Assembly (NCBI GenBank): GCA_016929175.1
Contig: JAFGJI010000134.1
Coordinates: 1 to 25,180, forward strand
Source: Thermoplasmatota archaeon
Lineage (GTDB): Archaea > Thermoplasmatota > Penumbrarchaeia > Penumbrarchaeales > Penumbrarchaeaceae
Direction of reading: 5' to 3'
DNA length: 25,180 bases
Made by a program: the position numbers and the translations under genes. A model generated the notes under the pieces. The model was not told the DNA's origin and searched no databases. It saw only the letters and a program-made list of their open reading frames with translations. Numbering within the stretch: position 1 is the first letter of the stretch; every line of letters starts with the position of its first letter. Positions 15,001 through 22,500 of this stretch are shown piece by piece.

Positions 15001-15129
15001 ATGTATATGACCGGTTTCGGAAAAAGGCAGATCCTCTACGAGTGGGATGAGAACACCAAAAAGGTGAACCCGACCATGCTTGCCTTCAGGCTGATCAACA
15101 TATACTCCCCCCTCTGGCCCCGATGCTGA
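15001..15129 (+). CDS. Small hypothetical protein, 42 residues
   Basis: The ATG at 15001 follows AGGAGG (14985-14990) by 10 nt. The in-frame ATG at 14938 is less likely because that ribosome binding site would then be inside the gene. The product starts MYMTGFGKRQILYEW, has mixed charged and aromatic residues, no membrane segment, and ends PLWPRC. A GC-rich hairpin and a T-run follow directly, so promoter-like boxes, RBS, ORF and terminator form a compact unit. No family was recognised. It could be a free small protein, or the surviving N-terminal piece of a longer gene that was truncated. Confidence 0.5.
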   Translation: MYMTGFGKRQILYEWDENTKKVNPTMLAFRLINIYSPLWPRC

Positions 15130-15140
15130 GAGATGTATCA

Positions 15141-15181
15141 GGGGGCGGTCCCCATTTCCCCCGCCGCCCCCGACCCTTTTT
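15141..15181 (+). terminator. Hairpin plus T-run after small ORF
   Basis: GGGGGCGG (15141-15148) pairs perfectly with CCGCCCCC (15164-15171) across a 15-nt loop, followed by TTTTT at 15177-15181. It lies 11 nt after the stop of the small ORF and just before the promoter of the AlbA_2 gene. Archaeal termination depends mainly on the T-run; the hairpin may add RNA stability. Confidence 0.55.
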
Positions 15182-15189
15182 CTCCGATC

Positions 15190-15195
15190 TATAAA
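15190..15195 (+). promoter_or_regulatory. TATA box for AlbA_2 regulator gene
   Basis: TATAAA within GATCTATAAAG. It predicts transcription starting near 15216, inside the TATCAT repeat cluster, with a leader of about 40 nt carrying GGTGA. Confidence 0.45.
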
Positions 15196-15211
15196 GAAGA
15201 AACGTGTATCC

Positions 15212-15240
15212 TTATCATTTTATCATTATCATTGATGATA
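15212..15240. promoter_or_regulatory. TTATCATT repeats and dyad, candidate operator
   Basis: TTATCATT occurs at 15212-15219, 15220-15227 and 15226-15233. The last copy runs into a perfect dyad TATCAT-TG-ATGATA (15227-15240). The cluster covers the predicted transcript start of the AlbA_2 gene, which encodes a DNA-binding protein, so autoregulation is plausible. Confidence 0.45.
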
Positions 15241-15257
15241 CTGATAGGTGATATAGA

Positions 15258-16562
15258 ATGGTAACATTTATTTATAACACCCATGATAACGATAACATGC
15301 AACAAAGCCTTCTTATCGACCTTATCAAGAGAGGCGAGAACGAAAGCATAGAGTTCAAGAGAAAGGTGACCAACAACATCGGAGAGGATATCTGCGCAAT
15401 GGCGAACTCGAGAGGGGGACATATCCTCATCGGAATCGATGATAATGGAACCATAGTCGGATGCGACCCTAAACGGTCCAAGGAATCTGTCTCGCAACAT
15501 CTGGGGAGCATAGTCCCTCCTATCGATATTTCCTTCAGTGATGTAACAATAGATGAAAAAGCCATTCTTGCGATTAAGGTCGAACGGTCAGAAAACCTCT
15601 GTTCGATAAGTGGTATGGCATATATCAGGACAGGGATCGTAAAGAGACCTCTATCGATACAGGAGCTTTTTCAGTTAGGATCGGAGAACCTTCTGTTCGA
15701 TGTGGATAGGTCCTCATCAGGTGAGAGGACGGTGGACGAGAAGGCCATTGAGAGATTCATATCCACCTCCAGAGTTAAGATCGCCGATCCGAGAAAGTAT
15801 ATGGAAAGAATGAATGTGTGGGCAAAAGATGGAACCCTGTCGGTTGCAGGACTCCTGATGTTCGGGATGGACCCACAGGAGGTCCTTCCCCATACCGCGG
15901 TTAGGTTGACATTCGCCGATGGTTCATGGCTCAGACTGACTGGTGCATATCCGGATGTTGTCGATTCAGCCGAAAAAGAATTCATGTCGAGGATACCGAT
16001 AACCTCCAGAAAAAGGGGGTTCAAGCGCGAAGATACCCGTGTCTACCCCATTCGGGCATTAAAGGAAGCATTGGTCAATGCCATGGTGCACAGGAATCTT
16101 GCCATAAGGTCAGAGGTTTTCGTGAACATCGCACCTGATATGATAGAGATAAAGAATCCGGGTTCTTTCCCTCCGGGCACAACGCCTGAAGATCCTCATC
16201 CGATCCCCAGGAACCCAATATTATACGAACTGATGTTCCTTGCGGGATATGTGGAGAGACAGGGGAGCGGTATCGACATGATCAAGAGCGAGTGTGAGAC
16301 CTCCGGAAACGTTTCGTATGAATACAAATTGAGCCAGGCCTACACGACACTGACCTTCACGAAAAAAAGTCCGGATCAGAACAAGACAATGCAGGAGATA
16401 ATCTCGAAACTGTCGGAAGGGGATATGAGCATGAGTGAGATAGCAGTCCGTATCGGGGTTGCCAGGATCACGGTGATGCGTAATATGAAGCGATTGCTTG
16501 AATCAGGCTACGTCGAGAGGATCGGGCAGGGTCCGCTGACCAGATATCGTCTTAAGGGATGA
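15258..16562 (+). CDS. AlbA_2 (Schlafen-type) / HATPase-like / winged-helix transcriptional regulator
   Basis: The product has 434 residues. The start at 15258 has GGTGA 6 nt upstream. An in-frame ATG at 15297 also has a TATA-like TTTATAA 26 nt upstream and could give a shorter leaderless form. Residues about 15-135 match the Schlafen AlbA_2 domain (GENESIEFKRKV, CAMANSRGGHILIGIDDNG). Residues about 260-360 match the HATPase_c_4 domain usual in these regulators (ALKEALVNAMVHRNL, EIKNPGSFP, RQGSGIDMI). Residues about 370-434 are a winged helix (MSEIAVRIGVARITVMRNMK). These proteins are often annotated as RecG-like or ATP-binding regulators and are common in accessory regions. The target is unknown; the repeat cluster at its own promoter suggests self-control. 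It lies next to the tRNA-Lys boundary. Confidence 0.88.
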   Translation: MVTFIYNTHDNDNMQQSLLIDLIKRGENESIEFKRKVTNNIGEDICAMANSRGGHILIGIDDNGTIVGCDPKRSKESVSQHLGSIVPPIDISFSDVTIDEKAILAIKVERSENLCSISGMAYIRTGIVKRPLSIQELFQLGSENLLFDVDRSSSGERTVDEKAIERFISTSRVKIADPRKYMERMNVWAKDGTLSVAGLLMFGMDPQEVLPHTAVRLTFADGSWLRLTGAYPDVVDSAEKEFMSRIPITSRKRGFKREDTRVYPIRALKEALVNAMVHRNLAIRSEVFVNIAPDMIEIKNPGSFPPGTTPEDPHPIPRNPILYELMFLAGYVERQGSGIDMIKSECETSGNVSYEYKLSQAYTTLTFTKKSPDQNKTMQEIISKLSEGDMSMSEIAVRIGVARITVMRNMKRLLESGYVERIGQGPLTRYRLKG

Positions 16563-16730
16563 AGGCCAGGATATTGAGATACGGGATTGTAAACAGATCG
16601 ACGCAAGATCCCTTTGGCCGAGACTTCTCCTGAAGGACTGTTATGGTGAAGGAATGATATGGGGATCGGCCCGGAGAGGGAGATCCTCCACGGGGGGCCC
16701 AAAACGTCGATAAATGTCAATTATAAGAAG

Positions 16731-16804
16731 CGGGCCTGAAGGGGTTCGAACCCTCGGCCTTACGGTTAAGAGCCGTCTGCTCTACCTGGCTAAGCTACAG
16801 GCCC
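16731..16804 (-). tRNA. tRNA-Lys (anticodon CUU)
   Basis: A full cloverleaf can be drawn on the minus strand. The acceptor stem GGGCCUG/CAGGCCC is perfect, the D arm is GCUU/GAGC, and the anticodon loop CUCUUAA reads CUU. The T arm GAGGG-UUCGAAC-CCCUU is standard, and the discriminator base is G73, as usual for archaeal tRNA-Lys. CCA is not encoded. The anticodon stem GACGG/CCGUA has a G27-A43 mismatch at its outer pair. No intron is present. The 3' end faces the accessory region to the left. Confidence 0.95.
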
Positions 16805-16820
16805 GGGTGTTGGCGGATCG

Positions 16821-16834
16821 GGGGATTAATCCCC
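16821..16834. promoter_or_regulatory. Perfect 14-bp palindrome GGGGATTAATCCCC upstream of tRNA-Lys
   Basis: It lies between the TATA-like box of the tRNA (16841-16848) and the 5' end of the mature tRNA, near the expected transcript start. It could be a regulator site or a hairpin in the tRNA precursor leader. Confidence 0.45.
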
Positions 16835-16840
16835 TTTAGC

Positions 16841-16848
16841 ATTTAAAA
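16841..16848 (-). promoter_or_regulatory. TATA box for tRNA-Lys
   Basis: The minus strand reads CTTTTAAATG across this position, about 40 nt before the first base of the tRNA, which predicts a short 5' leader of about 15 nt. Confidence 0.5.
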
Positions 16849-16920
16849 GTTACTGAGAGCATGGAGACGGAGGAAAAGGACATTTTCAAACGTTCTGCTA
16901 CATGAATTGAAGGGGGAAGC

Positions 16921-16930
16921 TTTTTAAATA
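16921..16930 (+). promoter_or_regulatory. TATA box for nucleotidyltransferase-like gene
   Basis: TTTTTAAATA with GGGGGAAGC upstream. A start near 16951 leaves a leader of about 17 nt containing the GGGGG ribosome-binding sequence before ATG 16968. Confidence 0.5.
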
Positions 16931-16967
16931 TCCAATTTCCTTGGACCCAAAGCGGGGGAAAATTTCG

Positions 16968-17690
16968 ATGAGCGACTCGGTGATAGACTCGGGGGAAAAG
17001 GTCTGCAAGGAGATCGATGATGCCATAAGCGGGAACGTGGTATCGGCTGCCGTTTACGGGACGGACATAAATTCAAAGCCGAAAAAGGGAATGGACTGCA
17101 ATCTGGTCCTGGTCCTTGACAGGATCGACGAGGAGACCCTCATCGCCATAGATCGGGTGATCAGGGGATCCGGCTTCCCCTGCTCGACCTCGCCACTTCT
17201 CGTGGAGACCTCGGAGATAGAAGGGATGATGGATTCGGTCCCAGTGAGCTTCCTGAACATCCTGGTGTCCTATCACACCGTCTACGGGAGATCCATCTTC
17301 AAGGGGCTGTCCTCCATAAATCACGAGCATCTGCGGGCCCAGACGGAGCAGTTCCTGAGGGAGGAGCTCTTCGAAGCCCGCAGGATACTTTACAGCCTTT
17401 TTTCCTCAGAAGAGGAGATGGTCTGCGGGATCGAAAGGATGAGGGCTCTTCTCCGAGGGTCCATCCAGCTATACTACATCCTGAGCAAGCCCTGGTTGAC
17501 GAGCGATGCCGAGAGACGTGATGCTTTCTTCGAGGATTTCGGAATAGGGGACGCGCTGCTGAAGCGATATTACGAAGGTGACCTTGAAGCGCTCTCGAAG
17601 AACGACCTGAGGAAGCTCGGCCTCTCCATCATCCACAACGGGATCAAACCCGTGCTGAAAAGGGTTGACGAGATGGGACCTCAACAGTAG
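16968..17690 (+). CDS. Degenerate nucleotidyltransferase-like protein with helical C-terminus
   Basis: The product has 240 residues. ATG 16968 is preferred over the in-frame TTG at 16941 because the TATA box at 16921 predicts a transcript starting after 16941 and because GCGGGGGA lies about 8 nt upstream of 16968. Residues 24-50 resemble the core of the polymerase-beta-type nucleotidyltransferase fold: VYGTDIN in place of the G-S motif, then D43-C44-N45 where active enzymes have D-x-D. The second metal-binding Asp is thus Asn, suggesting lost or altered activity. Residues about 110-240 are alpha-helical (REELFEARRILYSLF, IERMRALLRGSIQLYYIL), as in the helical domains that accompany MNT-type proteins; no RxxxxH HEPN motif was seen. 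The fold call is tentative. The gene stands alone after the tRNA and before the 47-residue repeat gene. Confidence 0.7.
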   Translation: MSDSVIDSGEKVCKEIDDAISGNVVSAAVYGTDINSKPKKGMDCNLVLVLDRIDEETLIAIDRVIRGSGFPCSTSPLLVETSEIEGMMDSVPVSFLNILVSYHTVYGRSIFKGLSSINHEHLRAQTEQFLREELFEARRILYSLFSSEEEMVCGIERMRALLRGSIQLYYILSKPWLTSDAERRDAFFEDFGIGDALLKRYYEGDLEALSKNDLRKLGLSIIHNGIKPVLKRVDEMGPQQ

Positions 17691-17771
17691 GTCCTGCACC
17701 TATAGAGGGAAGAGATTTTATCCGTAATCCACATGTGGTAGTCCATCTCGAACCCGGAAGGAGCGTTATCG

Positions 17772-18680
17772 ATGACCGAAAAATACCAGGGACCGCCCGG
17801 TGAAAGCACGAACGAACTGGTGAAAGGCCTTCCTGAGGAACTCGTCAACAGGATAGCGAGCTCCATAAAGGAAGGAGATGATACGGTCTCCATTGTGGAC
17901 GTGCTTGTAAGGGAAGGGATAAAGGAGGAAGAGGCTGTCGATGCCGTATCACGCGTTCATTATGCCACGGTCGTCGAACCCCTGATGAACGAGGCGAGGT
18001 CCATGGTGCTCGATTTCAAGGAGAAGGACGAGGTCCTTGAATTCCTGAAAGGCAGAGGTGTCGACCATTCAACCGCGGAGAACATGTTCTCGGAGGTGTT
18101 CTACGAGATAAACATCCAGCCGATAATCGGGCACATGAAGGAGAGGCTGGAGGCCGGGGTCCCCAAAGAAGAGATAATCTCGGACCTCGAGGCCGAGGGA
18201 CTGGAGAGGGAGCTCGGAGAGAAGTTCTTCGAGGAGGCATACTACGAGGTCCATATAGAGCCGGTCATGCAAAAGATCTCGGAAGAGCTCGGATCCGGAA
18301 AGACCAAAGATGAGATCATGGGGATGCTGATGGACGATGGATACGACGAGAAACAAGCCAATGAACTGTTCACCACCGTCAGCTTCGACTATTACATAAA
18401 ACCGGCCATGGAGCAGGTGTTCGAACTCATGGAACAGGGGCTCTCCAGGGAGGAGATAATCAAGAAGATGATAGAGCTCGGGATGAACTCCGACTTCGCC
18501 GATGCCCTTTACCATGAATCTTTCAACGAGATCTTCCTCAAGCCGGTCCAGGCGATGATCTCGAAGGCCAGGAGCAGCGGACGGTCCGATGAAGAGATAG
18601 TGAGGGACCTTGCTAGCAAGTTCCAGCTCAAGGAAGATGACGCAAGGCAGGTCTTCGATCGGGTGGATCACATTTCCTGA
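17772..18680 (+). CDS. Protein of six tandem 47-residue helical repeats
   Basis: The product has 302 residues; GGAG lies 8 nt before the ATG. After about 20 residues the whole protein is repeats: one slightly longer unit (21-68), then units at 69-115, 116-162, 163-209 and 210-256 of exactly 47 residues, and a last unit of 46 (257-302). Each begins (E/Q/K)P(L/I/V/A)M-like, has an acidic helix, a (E/D)EI(I/M)-like segment, a G followed by a charged turn, and ends in an aromatic-rich F-x-E/Y-x-I stretch. The units are diverged at many positions but keep exact spacing, which suggests a solenoid or helical bundle array. There is no signal peptide or membrane segment, and the protein is strongly acidic. 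No named family was recognised. Its 3' end overlaps the convergent HAD gene by 13 nt. Confidence 0.88.
   Translation: MTEKYQGPPGESTNELVKGLPEELVNRIASSIKEGDDTVSIVDVLVREGIKEEEAVDAVSRVHYATVVEPLMNEARSMVLDFKEKDEVLEFLKGRGVDHSTAENMFSEVFYEINIQPIIGHMKERLEAGVPKEEIISDLEAEGLERELGEKFFEEAYYEVHIEPVMQKISEELGSGKTKDEIMGMLMDDGYDEKQANELFTTVSFDYYIKPAMEQVFELMEQGLSREEIIKKMIELGMNSDFADALYHESFNEIFLKPVQAMISKARSSGRSDEEIVRDLASKFQLKEDDARQVFDRVDHIS
17976..18677 (+). repeat. 141-bp coding repeats (47-residue units), five copies
   Basis: Five consecutive units start at 17976, 18117, 18258, 18399 and 18540 with exact 141-bp spacing; the last is one codon shorter. The DNA sequences have diverged, so the periodicity is clear only in the protein. 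Confidence 0.8.
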
Positions 18681-19354
18681 ACGAGATCCACGATGTCCCG
18701 GAGGTGGCCGATGGTCGGTTCCCACCTTTCGTCCTCCAGTATCCTGTAATCCCCTGCAATGTCACCCCTGTCTATCTTGACGGCGGCCAATCCGGCCCCG
18801 TGTGCCCCGGGAAGCTCGCGGTTGTCCCCGTCCCCTATGAAAAGCGTCCTGGAAGGAACGGTCTTCAATCCGGCGCATGCCCGGATATAGATGCCGCCTT
18901 CCGGTTTTGCGATACCCTCGATGGTCGAGTACGTGGCACTGTCAAGGTATCCTCCGACCGCCGATCCCTGTACAATCCTAGGCACGTTCGGACCGCAGTT
19001 CGTCAGAAGACCGGTCCTCAGCCCCGATCCGCGGAGGTCCCGAAATGCCGGTATGACGTCATCGAAGAACCGGAAATGGGACAAGGTCATATCGTACCAT
19101 TTACTCGTCATCGCCACCACGACCTCACGTTCAGGGGGAATACCAAGGTGATGCAGTACAAGCTCCATTGACCTTTCGGTATCCGTACCGAAAGAGGTTA
19201 TCCTTTCCCTGTAAGTATACATCCAGGCTTTCAGGAACTGCTCATGATCAACGCCTGCTGCGTTCGAGAGGTCGCTCATCAAAGTACCATGCACATCCCT
19301 GCTTGGCCTCGGTATGATGGTCCCGAACAGATCGAAAAGGACGCCCTCCAACAT
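18668..19354 (-). CDS. HAD-superfamily hydrolase
   Basis: The product has 228 residues. GGTGA precedes the ATG by 7 nt and contains the stop codon of the zinc-ribbon gene upstream, which implies translational coupling. HAD motif I is FDLFGT with nucleophile D8, and Phe at the second position as in haloacid dehalogenase-like members. Motif II is LLTN (T118-N119), the motif III lysine is K150 in AKPEGGIY, and motif IV is IGDGDNRE (D175, D177). A helical cap lies at about 18-95. Likely activities are phosphatase or dehalogenase-type cleavage of a small metabolite; the lack of the second motif I Asp leaves phosphatase function less certain. It is the last gene of the leftward operon behind the surface protein and zinc-ribbon genes. 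Confidence 0.88.
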   Translation of the reverse strand: MLEGVLFDLFGTIIPRPSRDVHGTLMSDLSNAAGVDHEQFLKAWMYTYRERITSFGTDTERSMELVLHHLGIPPEREVVVAMTSKWYDMTLSHFRFFDDVIPAFRDLRGSGLRTGLLTNCGPNVPRIVQGSAVGGYLDSATYSTIEGIAKPEGGIYIRACAGLKTVPSRTLFIGDGDNRELPGAHGAGLAAVKIDRGDIAGDYRILEDERWEPTIGHLRDIVDLVQEM

Positions 19355-19361
19355 AATGTGG

Positions 19362-19535
19362 TCACCTTCTTCTGGACATTGCCCTCGCCTGATCGCGTTG
19401 AATGGTGTTCTCCACTTCCTTCAGACCCTTTCCGAAGAGTTTCCTCTTGAACTGCCTGGAGCATCTGTAACAGTAGAGATATCTGTCATGATCGTACAAG
19501 GTCTCCCCGCAGAACGGACACCTCTCGGTTGACAT
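19362..19535 (-). CDS. Small zinc-ribbon protein, 57 residues
   Basis: The frame is open further upstream, but ATG 19535 has GGAGGT 6 nt before it and gives a protein that starts right before the metal site. C6-x2-C9 and C22-x2-C25 form a zinc ribbon (CPFCGETLYDHDRYLYCYRC). The C-terminal half is basic (RQFKRKLFGKGLK and a final SRRR), consistent with nucleic-acid or protein binding. The start lies 26 nt after the stop of the surface protein gene and the stop is fused with the ribosome binding site of the HAD gene, so all three are probably co-transcribed. No more precise family can be named. Confidence 0.8.
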   Translation of the reverse strand: MSTERCPFCGETLYDHDRYLYCYRCSRQFKRKLFGKGLKEVENTIQRDQARAMSRRR

Positions 19536-19561
19536 CCCTGGACCTCCTTCATCTTTGGTAT

Positions 19562-22500
19562 TCATTCCTCTTCCTCTTTTCCTGCCCTGCCCCCGGACCC
19601 CCTGAGTATGAAGAATATGAACACTATTCCGATGATCAGTATGACAAGGAAGATGGCAAGCTGCAGCTGCCAAAGTTCAATACCTCCCCCGTCCGGACCG
19701 GTGGAGGGGGTCGTCGAAGAGAGCTCAATATCTCCCAGGTCGACGATGCTGTCCTTTGTGACGTTCACTTCCCTGACGACCCTCTCGTATCCGTCCCGGG
19801 AGAACGACACCGTGTGTATCCCAACCTCGACCGTTAACTGGAACTGGCCGTTCTCGGGGGTCGTCAGGGTGTCCCCGTTATCGACGGTCACTATGACCCC
19901 GAGAAGGGTCTTTCCGTCCTCGTCCAGGACCCGTCCGATGATCTTGCCGACATCCACGCTCTCATCGAGCCGGACGGGTCCCAGATCGTAGGTTTCGCCC
20001 GGCCTTACCTCGATCTCCTTGATGAACGGGACATAACCCGGGGCCTGTATCATAACAGTCCAGGTTCCGGAGGAGATCGTGAGCATGAAGTTCCCGGCCC
20101 CGTCCACCCCTGTCTGGTTCATCCCGGAAAGGGAGACCGTTGCGGTCTTCACGGGAAAATTCGACGTGTCCAGGACCCTGCCCTTCACGTAGCCCCTGTC
20201 GTCGGTGGAGAAGAACCAGGTGAACGGTTCGAGGATGTTGCCGGCGCTGTCGGTCCCGGAGATGAACACCTTGTACAACGTTCCGAACCTCAGATCGTCG
20301 ATCGGCGTCAGCACCGCCCTGCGATCGGTGGTCCACGTGACCATTCCGGGGGCGTCGTTCAGGGTGAACACCATATTGTTGGGGTCCAGGAATTCCGATA
20401 AAGCGGCATAGATCTGTACATTGCCGGGGTCACAGTTCTCACCGGTGGGCCCGTATTCAAGGATATCCGGTTCGATTGAGTCCAGGAACACCTCGAGCGA
20501 GGTGACGGCCCGGTTCCCGGCGTTGTCGATGATCATCAGATATACTATGTGGGCCCCCTCAGCACCAAGGTCAACGGTGGTGTTGTAGATCACACCGATG
20601 TCGGACCAGCTGCCGTTGTCCACCTTCACCGAAAAGGTCCGGGTATCGCTTTGTCGGTCCATCCCGACCCACCTGAACCAGAACGAGGGTTCGTTGGTGA
20701 GATGACCGGTCTCGGGGTATTCTATCCATACCTCGGGGTCCGTGGTGTCGATGGAGGTGTTCACCACCTTCATGACGCTGTTCCCGGCATTGTCAAAGAC
20801 CCTTATGTGGATGGTATGGGGGCCTTCATCAAGGTACATGATGGTCATGTTCCCGGAGAGCCCCTTGTCGATCCAGTACACATCGTCCCATCTTGCCTCC
20901 ACGTGGTTAATACCGGAGAATAGGTCATCCATGACCCATGAGATGAATATGGAGGTGTCATTTGTCCAGCTGCCCTCCATGGGGTCCACGATAGTCAGCT
21001 GTGGGATCTCCCTGTCCATGGTGAAATTGACGGAGACCATATTGGAATTCCCTGCCTCGTCCCTTGCATGTACATGGATCGTATGGGACCCGTTATCCAC
21101 AACGGAAACTGTCATCTCTTTCGACATGCCCGTGGATGTCCAGGGGCCGTCATCGAGCTTCACCTTGAACTCAATGATGTTGTCCGCCCCGTCCGATGCC
21201 TTCCAGGTAACCACCACATCCTTCTCGTTCAGGAACGAACCCTCGGAAGGGGACAGTATCTCTATTACCGGAATGCTGTCGTCAGGGGTGGCGGTGACCT
21301 TTTCCGAGATCGGACCCTCGCCGACGATGTTGAACGCAGTGACGTAGTAAGTGTAGGTCTCGCCGTTGACGAGGGAAATGTCCCAGTGATGGTTCGCTTC
21401 AGCGTCCTTGACCGCCGCCATGAGGAACTTCCCCGTGGAGTTCTTCCTGTAGATTCTGTATCCCAGTATCCGTTCCCCGCCGTCATCCTCGGGTGGACTC
21501 CAGTTGATATAAGCGGACCCCTGGAATGATCTCGATGACAGGTTAACGGGGGAAGAGGGCACCAGGTTGAACTCCGTCGAGGTCAAAGGGTAGGGGTCGC
21601 TGTTCATGAGACCCCCGATCCGGTAGGGGGAATCCACTATCCCGTCCGAATTGCTGTCGGGGCCTGTCAGGTCCTTCCAGTAGTTGCCCCTTTCATTTCT
21701 GTAGTATGTGTTTGTATCCATATTGTCCTGGGCCTGGGGCCTCGAGGAATTGTAGACATCCCCCGCATTGTTGTTGTAGGCAAGGGCATTGTTGAAAAGA
21801 ACGTTGTTCGAGGAGGATATCAGGTTCAGGCCGTGGAACTTGCTCTTCATTATGGTATTGTCGGAGACGAAATTCTCGTTGGATTCCGAAAGGGTCAATC
21901 CGTAAAGGACCGAATCAAGCAGGACGTTGCCGTCCATGCTCCCCCTGTCGGCCCCCCGGCATGTGATACCGTATCCGCAGTCCGATATGCGGTTCCCCTC
22001 GAGGATGGAACCGTCACTGAAGCTTATCTCCACCCCGCTCTGTGAGTCCTTGATATCATTGTTAACAAGTGTGTTCGTGTTGGAATTTTCAATGTACAAG
22101 CCCGCGGCGTTATTGGATTCCATCGAATTACTGCTCAGAGTGTTCCCGTCCGACCTTATCAGAGAGATACCGTTCAAGGTTGAATCAGTGATGCAATTTC
22201 CCCGGAGGACGGAGGATATGGTGAAGTATAGGTAGATCCCGCTCTCCGGGGAGCCATCTATCCGGTTATTATTGATATAATTGGTCCTGGAGTTATATGA
22301 TCTGATGCCTGTGGAACAGTTGTTGATGGTGTTCCTCACGACATTGTTCTGCTGGTGAACACCGTTGATCTGGACACCGTTCTGTGTGCAGTTCTCGATT
22401 GTATTGTCGTATATGGTATTGTAGTTCGATGTGGAGCTACCGTATATGTATACTCCAGATTGACAGTTCAGGAGGTGATTTCTGGTGATGTTGTACCTCG

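Noticed and set aside
16563..16730. Possible gene or riboswitch between the AlbA_2 gene and tRNA-Lys
   Set aside because: No open frame with a ribosome binding site or recognisable RNA motif was found. The T-rich stretch after the tRNA on the minus strand may serve as its terminator.
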